DNA of 64,000 nt from Indolivaga macrotermitis (GTDB lineage: Bacteria; Bacteroidota; Bacteroidia; Bacteroidales; Dysgonomonadaceae): contig NZ_FQUC01000009.1 in assembly GCF_900128985.1 (NCBI RefSeq), forward strand, positions 62,001-126,000. The letters are read 5' to 3'. A program made the translations under genes and the position numbers. The notes beneath the pieces are model-generated. The model searched no databases. It was not told the origin of the DNA and was given only the letters and a program-made list of their open reading frames with translations. Positions 9,033 to 17,181 of this stretch are shown here, piece after piece (position 1 is the first letter of the stretch; the number at the start of each line of letters is the position of its first letter).

Positions 9033-9779
9033 TTACATGTTCATACCACCACAAACAGGGATAGCCTGTCCGCTTACATATGAAGATAGGTCAGAGCCTA
9101 AGAAGACTGCAACATTTGCAACATCTTCCGGTGTACCTCCACGACGGAGAGGAATTTGCTCAGCCCATTTTGCTTTTACTTCGTCAGACAAAGCTCCTGT
9201 CATTTCTGTAATGATAAATCCGGGACAGATTGCATTTGCACGAATACCTCTTGATCCTAATTCTTTCGCAATTGATTTAGCTAAACCAATCATACCCGCT
9301 TTAGATGCAGAGTAATTTGTTTGTCCGGCATTACCTGAAAGACCTACTACCGAGCTCATGTTAATGATACTTCCGGCTTTTTGTTTCATCATTACAGGAG
9401 TAAGGGCATGAATAAAGTTAAATGCTGATTTTAAATTCACATTGATAACCATATCCCATTGTTGCTCACTCATACGCATCATAAGCCCATCGCGTGTGAT
9501 TCCTGCATTATTAACAAGAATATCAACACGTCCAAAGTCTTTTACTATTTGGTCTACAACTTTATGTGTATCTTCAAAATCTGCTGCATTAGAGGCATAA
9601 GCTTTCGCTTTTACACCCAAAGCGGCAATTTCTTTTTCGGTTTGTTTAGCGTTGTCGTCAACAGCTAAGTCTGTGAATGCAATGTTTGCTCCTTCCTGAG
9701 CGTATTTTAATGCGATAGCTTTTCCTATACCTCTGGCAGCACCTGTAATAATGGCTGTCTTGCCTTCCAATAATTTCAT
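9033..9779 (-). CDS. fabG: 3-oxoacyl-ACP reductase
   Basis: NADPH-dependent reduction of 3-oxoacyl-ACP in fatty acid elongation. The 248-residue short-chain dehydrogenase has the cofactor motif TGAARGIG (12-19), NNAG (90-93), Asn114, and the catalytic Ser142 with Tyr156 and Lys160 (YSASK). PGFIITEMT follows. It lies 33 bp downstream of a TetR-family gene on the same strand, an arrangement that suggests the regulator controls or is controlled with lipid synthesis (inference). Length and motifs fit FabG well, although other SDR oxidoreductases cannot be formally excluded. Confidence 0.92.
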   Translation of the reverse strand: MKLLEGKTAIITGAARGIGKAIALKYAQEGANIAFTDLAVDDNAKQTEKEIAALGVKAKAYASNAADFEDTHKVVDQIVKDFGRVDILVNNAGITRDGLMMRMSEQQWDMVINVNLKSAFNFIHALTPVMMKQKAGSIINMSSVVGLSGNAGQTNYSASKAGMIGLAKSIAKELGSRGIRANAICPGFIITEMTGALSDEVKAKWAEQIPLRRGGTPEDVANVAVFLGSDLSSYVSGQAIPVCGGMNM

Positions 9780-9812
9780 AATAAGTTATTAAGTGAATTA
9801 ATTAATTTATTG

Positions 9813-10409
9813 TTAATCTGATTTTTTCTTTTTGATTCCCTGAAAGATTAAGTGGGATATATTTAAATACCTGCGTTTATTATCCGAGTCAATAGGATTT
9901 ATAAGTCCCCGTATATATGGAACTTCGAGGCCTCTGAGAGCATTATGAAGGATTTCGGCAGTAAAGTCTACATCCGGCATACTCAATGAGCCTTCATCTA
10001 CTCCTTTTTGTAATATTTGTTTCAGAATTTCTGTTTCTTTTCGGTCAAAAGTTTTACGGACATTCTGTACTCTCCAAATGTCTCTGAAAAAGTCTGCTCG
10101 AAGATTACCGTTCCGGGCAACAACCTTTTTTACGGCATCCAGCCGGGTATAAAAGAACAGCATTAGCTTTTCGTCAGCCGGTAAATCTTTTGCGGCTACA
10201 TCTTGCAGTGCTTTAACCATATTATCGAGCTCTGTTTCGACTACGGCTTTGTATACTTCATTCTTGTTATTGAAATAAGTGTAGAGCGTACGCCGTCCTT
10301 TGTGTGATGCAACGGCTATATCATTCATGGTTGTATTTTCGACTCCCAACTTAGCAAATAACTGCCGGGCGACGTCAATAAGCATATTTCTGGTTTTTGT
10401 AATTGCCAT
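9813..10409 (-). CDS. TetR/AcrR-family transcriptional regulator
   Basis: A 198-residue one-component regulator. The N-terminal helix-turn-helix is clear: ARQLFAKLGVENTTMNDIAVASHKGRRTLYTYF is split as usual, with GRRTLYTYF as recognition helix end (residues 14-48). The rest is an all-helical ligand domain without recognisable specificity. It is the first gene of a two-gene operon with fabG, so a fatty acyl or similar ligand is a reasonable guess. A TATTTTTG box at 10445-10452 lies 36 bp upstream of the ATG. Confidence 0.88.
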   Translation of the reverse strand: MAITKTRNMLIDVARQLFAKLGVENTTMNDIAVASHKGRRTLYTYFNNKNEVYKAVVETELDNMVKALQDVAAKDLPADEKLMLFFYTRLDAVKKVVARNGNLRADFFRDIWRVQNVRKTFDRKETEILKQILQKGVDEGSLSMPDVDFTAEILHNALRGLEVPYIRGLINPIDSDNKRRYLNISHLIFQGIKKKKSD

Positions 10410-10444
10410 AAATAATGAAACTGCACAATGATTGATATTGTGTG

Positions 10445-10452
10445 CAAAAATA
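10445..10452 (-). promoter_or_regulatory. -7 box of tetR-fabG operon
   Basis: TATTTTTG on the minus strand, matching TAnnTTTG. An imperfect inverted repeat (arms 10467-10476 and 10499-10508, one G-U pair) lies just upstream and could be a TetR operator or the end of the lysozyme transcript. Confidence 0.5.
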
Positions 10453-10568
10453 ATAGAAATTATTTAAGAGTCTGTTTAAATATTTGCGAAACTTTCATAA
10501 CAGGCTCTGATAAATGCTTCTTAATGACTTTTTGATACTTTTATGAGAGTATTTTCTTCTCTTTTGGT

Positions 10569-11321
10569 TTAATCAACTGAATCCTCATGAATCCTTTCTT
10601 TCCGTAGCCTTTCAAGATCAGTATGTGTTCCATTGAATACATTTATATCGACAAATGTATCTATACCTTCCAATCTTCCTCTGTTCGCATATTGCCAAAA
10701 TGCCCACTCTCTTCCTTCTTCAAGTTCCGGATTTTTATAGATATCCCTTATCCATATTGGGTTTGTTGTTAATTCATTCTTTAAATATAAATCATAAAAT
10801 TCTTGAGTAGCATATATAATGGCTTTTTTCTTATAGTGTTTTTCAATAATCGAAATGAATTCAACAATTTCATTAAATAAATCGGGCATTCTATTTTCTT
10901 CTTTACAGTTTCCTCCAAACTCTAAATCGACAACAGGAGGTAAGGCCAAACTATCCAAAGGTACCACTTCTATATAATTGGCGGCTTGCTCCGATCCTTT
11001 ACTACAAAAAGAAAAGAAATGGTAGGCTCCGACTAGTAATCTTCTCTTTTTTGCGTTATTCCAATTGTCTTCAAATTTACTATCCCTATGCGTTGCTCCT
11101 TCTGTTGCTTTAATAAATACAAACTGTACATATTTACTTTCTTTCTCAAATAATGTATCCCAATTTATTGTCTTTTGGTGATGAGATATGTCAATTCCAT
11201 GTATGGGATATTTGTCAAAAGATGGGTAATTAAACCGTAAATATCCTGATTCTAATAGTTTATATAGAGTGACAACAGCAATGAGTATTACTGCAAATAA
11301 AACAATATATTTTCTTGGCAT
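10569..11321 (-). CDS. GH25-family lysozyme, membrane-anchored
   Basis: A 250-residue muramidase-type enzyme that would cleave the N-acetylmuramic acid to N-acetylglucosamine bond of peptidoglycan. A single hydrophobic segment (residues 6-22, IVLFAVILIAVVTLYKL) serves as signal anchor or uncleaved signal. The GH25 domain begins at HGIDISHHQ with the conserved Asp, then FIKATEGATH, GAYHFFSF, and PPVVDLEF with the Asp-x-Glu pair holding the catalytic acid; WAFWQYANRGRLEGI near the end is also typical. It is monocistronic. It may serve cell-wall turnover or attack other bacteria; the sequence does not decide. Confidence 0.9.
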   Translation of the reverse strand: MPRKYIVLFAVILIAVVTLYKLLESGYLRFNYPSFDKYPIHGIDISHHQKTINWDTLFEKESKYVQFVFIKATEGATHRDSKFEDNWNNAKKRRLLVGAYHFFSFCSKGSEQAANYIEVVPLDSLALPPVVDLEFGGNCKEENRMPDLFNEIVEFISIIEKHYKKKAIIYATQEFYDLYLKNELTTNPIWIRDIYKNPELEEGREWAFWQYANRGRLEGIDTFVDINVFNGTHTDLERLRKERIHEDSVD

Positions 11322-11513
11322 ATTGAGAGGTTGATTAAATTTAATTGGTAAAAGTAATATAAGAAGTGTTTAAGTAAAAAGAATTATGTGCATGGTAAAT
11401 TAAATAGAAATTCAGTAGCAATGTACAGAAAAAATTCTATTAATTATCGGATACTCTTCTAAAATAAGGTGAAAAATGCAAGGCTAAATATTGTGTATTT
11501 GATTGATTTTTTA

Positions 11514-11521
11514 TATTTTTG
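11514..11521 (+). promoter_or_regulatory. -7 box of rplU-rpmA
   Basis: TATTTTTG matches TAnnTTTG, with a TTG at 11491-11493 twenty bases upstream as possible -33 box. It predicts a leader of about 80 nt before rplU. The leader contains a small hairpin, AATC(gc)ACT with AGTGATT at 11550-11567, which could be a ribosomal-protein control element (inference). Confidence 0.55.
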
Positions 11522-11605
11522 TGCCCTGATTGCTAATAGGCTAACAAGTAATCGCACTAAAGTGATTCGCCTCAGGCACATAACTTGTAAAAATTTATAT
11601 TGCAA

Positions 11606-11917
11606 ATGTACGCAATTGTAGAAATTCAAGGTCAACAATTTAAAGTTGAAAAAGGTCAAAAATTGTTTGTTCATCATGTAGGTACAGATAATGGTTCTGA
11701 CTTCGAAGTAGAAAAAGTATTATTAGTTGACAACAGTGGTTCTGTAACTGTTGGTGCTCCTTATGTAAGCGGTGCAAAAGTTGTTCTTACAGTTGGTGAC
11801 AACGTAAAGGGTGACAAAGTATTGGTTTTCCACAAGAAAAGAAGAAAAGGACACCGTAAATTGAACGGTCACCGTCAACAATTTACAGAAGTTACAGTTA
11901 AAGATATTATTGCTTAA
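11606..11917 (+). CDS. rplU: 50S ribosomal protein L21
   Basis: Binds 23S rRNA in the large subunit. The ATG at 11606 gives the canonical [19 protein letters not shown] start and 103 residues; an in-frame TTG six bases upstream is not needed. The C-terminal [15 protein letters not shown] is the conserved basic L21 tail. It is followed 21 bp later by rpmA, the standard rplU-rpmA order. Confidence 0.97.
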   Translation: MYAIVEIQGQQFKVEKGQKLFVHHVGTDNGSDFEVEKVLLVDNSGSVTVGAPYVSGAKVVLTVGDNVKGDKVLVFHKKRRKGHRKLNGHRQQFTEVTVKDIIA

Positions 11918-11938
11918 TCAGTTAAAATTTAGAAGAAA

Positions 11939-12208
11939 ATGGCACACAAGAAAGGTGTAGGTAGCTCGAAGAACGGCCGTGAATCGGAAAGTAAACGATT
12001 AGGCGTTAAAACATTTGGTGGTGAAATTGTGAAAGCAGGTAACATCATCGTTCGTCAAAGAGGAACAACTCATCATCCCGGAGAAAATGTAGGTATCGGT
12101 AAAGACCATACTCTATATGCTTTAGTTGATGGTGTAGTAGTTTTTCGTAGAAGAAAGAATGAAAGATCTTTTGTTTCTGTTCTTCCTAAAACAGAAGCAG
12201 AGGCTTAA
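11939..12208 (+). CDS. rpmA: 50S ribosomal protein L27
   Basis: An 89-residue L27, located at the peptidyl transferase centre of the 50S subunit. The N-terminus [20 protein letters not shown] is typical, followed by [15 protein letters not shown] and [12 protein letters not shown]. It begins directly with the conserved sequence and shows no cleavable N-terminal extension of the Firmicutes type. Co-transcribed with rplU and closed by a strong hairpin. Confidence 0.97.
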   Translation: MAHKKGVGSSKNGRESESKRLGVKTFGGEIVKAGNIIVRQRGTTHHPGENVGIGKDHTLYALVDGVVVFRRRKNERSFVSVLPKTEAEA

Positions 12209-12230
12209 ATAAAGGTCTTGTAAATTATAA

Positions 12231-12263
12231 AAAGACAGCTTGAATTTTCAGGCTGTCTTTTTT
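12231..12263. terminator. Bidirectional terminator between rpmA and the TOPRIM-like gene
   Basis: Stem AAAGACAGC (12231-12239) with GCTGTCTTT (12252-12260), 12-nt loop, T-rich on both strands. It serves rpmA on the plus strand and the convergent ATPase-TOPRIM operon on the minus strand. Confidence 0.8.
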
Positions 12264-12291
12264 GTTTTATTAAAAAGAAGGAGAGAAAGTT

Positions 12292-13032
12292 TCAGATATT
12301 TGTTGTTGGCTGATGTACCAGCTTTGCCTTCTTAACAGATTCTATAGTTGTAATCAAAGTATTGAGAGCCGGAATCTTCGGGCGAAGATCACGTCTGATC
12401 TTGTTGAAATCTAATCTGCTGACAAGTTTTTCGACTTGCCAGTGTTTCTTGGTATATGATTTTCCGACTAGTTTGTAAATCCTGTTTAGATCTTCAGAAG
12501 GATGTTCTCTCGATACAGGATCTATATTGTATGGGTCGAACCCTAAGTGCCGTTCGATAAAACGGCCTGTAAGGCGTTTATCTATTTTCATGAAGTGGCT
12601 GGTTTCTGCTAAAAACCAGGTTTCTACTTCACGGACAGCAATAACAATGTCAAAAGGATTGTTAAGTTCTCTTAGTGAATATGGCAGGAATTTCAACCCT
12701 TTTTCGAGTCTGGGAAGTTCATCAATAGGTAATGGATATAAATCGCGGAGTCCAACAATACAATTATACCCACTCTCGCGAAGGCTTTTTATATTATCTA
12801 ATATTTCGGATTTTACGCGGTTGTCAGAACCACAATCATAAATGAGGGCTGTAAACGTCGGTTTACGCGAAATGCTGTAACTGCGTACAAATTCCCGTTT
12901 AGGAGCATTGGTCCCTCCCGATATTTTTTTTTGTATAACTGTTACGTTGCTACTGCCAATAATCTCTTTAACAAGCCTATTGACAAAAATTTGTTCCGTT
13001 TGCCCTTCGACAAAGAATGCGATTTTCTTCAT
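12292..13032 (-). CDS. TOPRIM-like DUF4276/RloB-like protein, likely effector partner of the ATPase
   Basis: A 246-residue protein, probably a TOPRIM-fold nuclease. The start FFVEGQTEQIFVNRL places a conserved Glu (residue 9) after the first strand, YDCGSD (65-70) supplies two acidic residues at the second metal site, and REVETWFLAE (134-143) is the acidic-aromatic motif of DUF4276/RloB-like proteins (recognised from memory). The C-terminal Y-x-K region with RIYKLVGKSYTKK also fits. It lies 18 bp downstream of an ATPase gene on the same strand. ATPase plus TOPRIM pairs such as PARIS, Gabija or RloAB act in phage defence; the same role here is an inference. Nuclease activity is unproven. Confidence 0.65.
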   Translation of the reverse strand: MKKIAFFVEGQTEQIFVNRLVKEIIGSSNVTVIQKKISGGTNAPKREFVRSYSISRKPTFTALIYDCGSDNRVKSEILDNIKSLRESGYNCIVGLRDLYPLPIDELPRLEKGLKFLPYSLRELNNPFDIVIAVREVETWFLAETSHFMKIDKRLTGRFIERHLGFDPYNIDPVSREHPSEDLNRIYKLVGKSYTKKHWQVEKLVSRLDFNKIRRDLRPKIPALNTLITTIESVKKAKLVHQPTTNI

Positions 13033-13050
13033 GTGGTTGACTCGTACCGT

Positions 13051-14193
13051 TTATTCTTCTTCCTGATTCTCAAATCCATGCAAATAGAAGTCAGTTGCAA
13101 GAAAATCGAAATTATTTAAACCGGTATATTTAAAATCATCAAAGATATCTTTTGAATTATTATAATTATAGAAGTGTGAACACTTAGGCAAACGTTCGAT
13201 TACCGTCCAGTATTTCAACGGTATTTTATTCATAATATACCTGTCGTTGGTAGTGATAAAAATCTGAATATATGAGTTGTTTATTTTATGTATAAGTATA
13301 TTTATCAACGACTTTGAACGGGCAAAATCCAAACCTTCGCCTAAATCGTCAATCAAGAGGCATACCGATATCTTGCTTTTTATAGCGAAATTCAGCTGTA
13401 TGATAAAAGACAATGCCCTGAACATTCCCTGAGACATATCCAGTTGAAGGGTAGGGGTTGGCAGCTCTTCTTCCTGAACGGATATGCCAAGGCCTTTTCT
13501 ATTCCGAAACAGATCTACATCGCTGATTGGATATCCGATCTGGTTCATATCATCAATAATAGCATGTATAAAGTCGGAACCGAAATCTTGTTTACCTTTA
13601 GAAAATATAGATATGATATTATCCGGATCCAATCCTTTTGCTAACAGAAGGTTATCCAGCTCATTGTCCGATACAAGCAATGTGTTTTTTTCGAACTGGT
13701 TTGTAAATGTATAATGCCGTAAAGCATTGCTCCACTCGTAGATTTCAGCTATGTATGGATAGTCTTCGGTTTGTTTATGAAGTGATGTGATAATCTCGGT
13801 CTCTGGAATAGTAAGAGGTTGCACACTTTGAGTTTTTTCTGAAAAGATAGTTTTATTTTCCCTATTTATTTTTTCAACCCCATCTACTTTGAGTACTTCA
13901 CTTACTATGGTATAATCTTCAATAGAAATGTCATATTCATATCTTACGGAATCTTCCCTAAGGGTTATCTGATACTTAATATCAGGATATTTCAGATCTG
14001 ATACTTGCTTCCTCGTAGATAGTAAACGTGCGATATCACAAATTACTGAAAGAGTACGGCTTTTCCCAACAGCATTTTTTCCGACAAATAAATTAATATT
14101 ATCGAAATTAGTAGGATTTCCATCTTTGTCTTCTATACCCCATTCATAGGGTTTACCTTTATACCGTACGTATTTTAAGCTTTCAATAATCAT
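13051..14193 (-). CDS. AAA/ABC-type ATPase (AAA_15/AAA_21-like), likely defence-module sensor
   Basis: A 380-residue ABC-ATPase-like protein of the SMC/RecF/OLD group. Walker A is GKNAVGKS (38-45) directly after an N-terminal strand, MSQGMFRAL (253-261) sits at the signature position, and Walker B is VCLLIDDL (277-284) with D-loop GEGLD. Two departures are visible: the residue after the Walker B Asp is Asp instead of Glu, and the usual switch His segment reads TTND (314-317). The central ~150 residues are a variable insert. It is followed 18 bp later by the TOPRIM-like gene and preceded 26 bp by a coiled-coil membrane gene. It could sense phage and gate the partner (inference). Confidence 0.75.
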   Translation of the reverse strand: MIIESLKYVRYKGKPYEWGIEDKDGNPTNFDNINLFVGKNAVGKSRTLSVICDIARLLSTRKQVSDLKYPDIKYQITLREDSVRYEYDISIEDYTIVSEVLKVDGVEKINRENKTIFSEKTQSVQPLTIPETEIITSLHKQTEDYPYIAEIYEWSNALRHYTFTNQFEKNTLLVSDNELDNLLLAKGLDPDNIISIFSKGKQDFGSDFIHAIIDDMNQIGYPISDVDLFRNRKGLGISVQEEELPTPTLQLDMSQGMFRALSFIIQLNFAIKSKISVCLLIDDLGEGLDFARSKSLINILIHKINNSYIQIFITTNDRYIMNKIPLKYWTVIERLPKCSHFYNYNNSKDIFDDFKYTGLNNFDFLATDFYLHGFENQEEE

Positions 14194-14219
14194 GTTTTTT
14201 TCTTTTTAGATCCCGATGG

Positions 14220-15119
14220 TTATTTTTCTAATGTAAATGATCTGGACCCGATGCGGCTTCCATCTGCGAAGATATCTACACGATAAGTCCCCGGCATAAG
14301 GAATTCTTCTACTTTCCAATAAAGAGTTACAGGAACTTCTTCTCCTCCATATTCGATAACCCGCTGCATGGAGTATTGGATATTACCGTTTTCGTAAGGG
14401 AATGTATTTGCCCGATTTTTGACTAAGACATCATCATCGGGTTTCATAATCCGTACATAAATAGTTCTTTCTCCGGGTTCGGCAGTTATATTTTTGGTTA
14501 TGGTGAATGAAACAACGAGTTGTTCTACTTTCTTGATATTCTTTTGTACTTTACCTTTCGCATTGGTTGCCTGTACACTGATGCCGGTAGCGTCCAATTT
14601 AGCTGCACGGGTTACTTTTTCATTCAGATTTGCCTTTTCTTGCGATACCTGATTCAGTGTCCGGGTAGTTTCCTGATATTTATTGGTAATCTCTTCTTTT
14701 TCTTTTGTTAATTTTTCATTAGCTCTATTTAAAGAATCGATCTGGGCAATATAAGATTTCAGAATTTTCCTCAAACTTGTCAGCTCGTTTGTCAATCGGT
14801 TTATTTCGGCTTTATCTGTTGCTTTTACAGTCCTTAATTCTTCACGTAGCCTCTGTACTTTTGCTTGCTCGTTGCTCAATTGTTGTAACAATGAGTCATT
14901 TTTTATTGAAATCTTGAATCCTTCGTATTGGGTATCTATACTCTCATATTCGTCTTCCAACTGTTGCTTTGATATCTCATTAACTTGTTGCATCTCTTCC
15001 AGTTGTGTGTTTTTGGAAAAAATGAAGTATACGGCAACTCCTATGCCGACAAGCAATCCGACAATAATTGCTATTAATACTTGTGTATTTCTGGAAGATG
15101 TTTTCTTGTTTTGTTCCAT
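14220..15119 (-). CDS. Membrane-anchored coiled-coil protein, function unknown
   Basis: A 299-residue protein with one transmembrane helix near residues 13-34 (LIAIIVGLLVGIGVAVYFIF), a long coiled coil from about 36 to 175 rich in Glu, Gln, Lys and Asn, and a C-terminal domain (about 195-299) with beta-strand character that would lie in the periplasm (YVRIMKPDDDVL, VTLYWKVEEFLMPGTYRVDIFADG). Similar proteins occur widely in Bacteroidales as far as I recall, without known role. It is first in a run of three minus-strand genes; whether it belongs to the ATPase-TOPRIM pair or is an unrelated core gene is unclear. Confidence 0.75.
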   Translation of the reverse strand: MEQNKKTSSRNTQVLIAIIVGLLVGIGVAVYFIFSKNTQLEEMQQVNEISKQQLEDEYESIDTQYEGFKISIKNDSLLQQLSNEQAKVQRLREELRTVKATDKAEINRLTNELTSLRKILKSYIAQIDSLNRANEKLTKEKEEITNKYQETTRTLNQVSQEKANLNEKVTRAAKLDATGISVQATNAKGKVQKNIKKVEQLVVSFTITKNITAEPGERTIYVRIMKPDDDVLVKNRANTFPYENGNIQYSMQRVIEYGGEEVPVTLYWKVEEFLMPGTYRVDIFADGSRIGSRSFTLEK

Positions 15120-15425
15120 AATTTGTATTTCAACTGGTCAGTCTTAATTTGGGTTTATATTTACCGCAAGTTATATAGTACTAATCTTTATTATAATGCA
15201 AATATATCATGTTTTCCAGAGAAAATATCTATAACAAAGGTACTTTCAATATTTTTAATAAAAAGTCAAAAATTAAATGACTAAATTGTTCTTATATTAC
15301 AAATAACAAGCTAATTTTGTTTCTCTATAGGGTTATAAACCTTGTTTATGATGAAAAAATGAGGTTCCCTACTCTAAAAATGAACATAATAATACTTTTA
15401 TATAAACTATAAACAAAGAATAACG
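15120..15425. promoter_or_regulatory. Divergent promoter region
   Basis: A 306-bp AT-rich region between divergent genes. Minus-strand -7 boxes TATATTTG (15199-15206) and TACCTTTG (15235-15242) could serve the coiled-coil gene and the ATPase operon; a plus-strand TAATTTTG (15312-15319) could serve mdh with a ~100-nt leader. No gene or strong hairpin is seen. Confidence 0.5.
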
Positions 15426-16367
15426 ATGTCTAAAGTAACAGTAGTAGGTGCCGGTAATGTAGGTGCAACATGTGCAAATGTTTTAGCATTTAATAAAATT
15501 GCGGACGAAGTTGTAATGCTTGATGTAAAAGAAGGTGTTGCAGAAGGAAAAGCAATGGATATGAATCAAACAGCTCAACTGCTTGAATTCAGTACAAAAA
15601 TCAATGGCGTAACTAATGATTATGCTGCAACTGTTAACTCAGATGTAGTGGTTATTACATCAGGTATTCCTCGTAAACCCGGAATGACTCGTGAAGAGTT
15701 GATCGGAGTGAATGCCGGTATTGTTAAGAGTGTTGCAGAGAACATCCTTAAATATTCACCTAATGCTGTTTTGGTAATAATATCTAATCCAATGGATACG
15801 ATGACTTATCTGGCTTCTAAAGTAACAGGCTTACCAAAACATAAGGTTGTTGGTATGGGAGGAGCATTAGATAGCTCTCGTTTCAAATACTATTTGAGTC
15901 AGGCTTTAGGGGTAAACCCAACAGAAGTAGAAGGTATGGTTATCGGAGGGCATGGTGATACAACTATGATTCCTGTAACCCGTTTGGCTACTTACAAAGG
16001 TATTCCTGTTTCGGACTTGTTGTCAAAAGATGTTTTAGATAAGGTTGTTGCCGATACAATGGTAGGTGGAGCAACACTTACCGGTTTACTGGGAACTTCT
16101 GCATGGTATGCACCAGGGGCAGCCGGAGCAGCTGTTGTTGATGCTATCTTACATGACCAAAAGAAAGTAATACCTTGTTGTGTCGCTTTAGAAGGCGAAT
16201 ACGGGCAAAACGATATCTGTATTGGTGTGCCTGTAGTATTAGGTAAAAACGGATGGGAAAAAGTTATCGACCTGAAATTGACTGCAGAAGAAAAAGAAAA
16301 ATTTGAAGCTTCGGCTGCAGCTGTCCGTAAAACTAATAATGTTCTGAAGGAAATTAACGCAATTTGA
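15426..16367 (+). CDS. mdh: Malate dehydrogenase
   Basis: NAD-dependent interconversion of malate and oxaloacetate. The 313-residue LDH-like type has the Rossmann motif VVGAGNVGATCAN (5-17), the malate-specific Arg83 in IPRKPGMTREEL with Arg89, Arg152, and the catalytic His176 in GGHGDTTMIP. In Bacteroidales it works in the reductive branch toward succinate and propionate. It is followed by a hairpin terminator, so it is monocistronic. Confidence 0.95.
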   Translation: MSKVTVVGAGNVGATCANVLAFNKIADEVVMLDVKEGVAEGKAMDMNQTAQLLEFSTKINGVTNDYAATVNSDVVVITSGIPRKPGMTREELIGVNAGIVKSVAENILKYSPNAVLVIISNPMDTMTYLASKVTGLPKHKVVGMGGALDSSRFKYYLSQALGVNPTEVEGMVIGGHGDTTMIPVTRLATYKGIPVSDLLSKDVLDKVVADTMVGGATLTGLLGTSAWYAPGAAGAAVVDAILHDQKKVIPCCVALEGEYGQNDICIGVPVVLGKNGWEKVIDLKLTAEEKEKFEASAAAVRKTNNVLKEINAI

Positions 16368-16390
16368 TATAACTGTAAAATGATAAATAA

Positions 16391-16424
16391 AAAGGAAATC
16401 CCGATGAGGTTTCCTTTTTTTATT
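16391..16424 (+). terminator. Terminator of mdh
   Basis: Stem AAAGGAAATC (16391-16400) with the near-complementary GAGGTTTCCTTT up to 16416, followed by a T run to 16424. It directly abuts the promoter box of the next gene. Confidence 0.75.
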
Positions 16425-16432
16425 TATTTTTG
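16425..16432 (+). promoter_or_regulatory. -7 box just before the lipoprotein start
   Basis: TATTTTTG matches TAnnTTTG and ends only 5 bp before the ATG at 16438, predicting a leaderless mRNA. Confidence 0.5.
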
Positions 16433-16437
16433 CTTTT

Positions 16438-17175
16438 ATGATAAAAACAACATTAAAGTATATAGATCTGTTCCGTTCTTTATTCTTCTTAGTTTTATTA
16501 GCCTTTATTTTGGCCGGATGTCAGAACACCAAAGACCAGGTGAAAGAGATAGATTCGGAGTTAACAACACTGTATGATAAAGGTTGTAATTTTGATACTG
16601 ATTCAATAAACTTTATTAAGCAATTTGAACGTGATTTGCGGGAACCGGTTACATTCCATTATAATCTGGATAGTTTAAGCACACGTATATCCATAAAATC
16701 ATATGATGATATTAAACTTTATACAATGACAGTCGAAAAATGTATAATGTTAGGAGAAGGGGTATGGACTGGTAATGATGAAGAATTAATGTATATTCAA
16801 TTTCAGGGAGAAGATAAGAATGTATATTTACGGAAATTGGAAAATTGGGGTGAAATAGTTGAAATTCACAAGATAATGGTTCTTAAGGAATACTATTATG
16901 TTATAGTTTCATTTTTTATGAATGAAGAAACCAACGAAAGAGGAGGCGGTGTGATCAGGGTACTAAAAAAAGTAGACAACAAACTGTTGAGAACCAATAC
17001 GCTCTTTCCCTTTGATAATATGTTTGAGGATGGTCGCAACTTACGGATGGATAATTTTCATTTTGATACAGAAACAAATACCGTATCGTATGATGAATAT
17101 GGTTATACGCCGGGGGTAGACGACACTCTAAGGGTAATAGGGCGTGATAAATGGGAATTGAAATACTATAGATAA
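16438..17175 (+). CDS. Lipoprotein of unknown function
   Basis: A 245-residue exported protein. The signal peptide ends in a lipobox, LAGC with Cys28, so it should be lipidated; residues after the Cys (QNTKDQ) do not tell which membrane. No known domain is recognised. The C-terminal part is rich in Asp, Tyr and strands. The only methionine before the lipobox is the start, which fixes the start codon even though the promoter box lies 5 bp upstream. The next gene follows after 6 bp and is also exported, so the two probably work together. Confidence 0.75.
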   Translation: MIKTTLKYIDLFRSLFFLVLLAFILAGCQNTKDQVKEIDSELTTLYDKGCNFDTDSINFIKQFERDLREPVTFHYNLDSLSTRISIKSYDDIKLYTMTVEKCIMLGEGVWTGNDEELMYIQFQGEDKNVYLRKLENWGEIVEIHKIMVLKEYYYVIVSFFMNEETNERGGGVIRVLKKVDNKLLRTNTLFPFDNMFEDGRNLRMDNFHFDTETNTVSYDEYGYTPGVDDTLRVIGRDKWELKYYR

Positions 17176-17181
17176 GCAGAC

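Noticed and set aside
10467-10508. Inverted repeat between the lysozyme and tetR genes as a sure TetR operator
   Set aside because: It can equally be the 3' end hairpin of the lysozyme gene region; the 22-bp spacer and G-U pair are unlike compact TetR sites.
11521-11579. Outer helix GTGCC(C)TGA/TCAGGCAC in the rplU leader as a riboswitch-like stem
   Set aside because: The left arm overlaps the promoter box, so most of it lies before the predicted transcript start; only the inner hairpin at 11550-11567 can be in the RNA.
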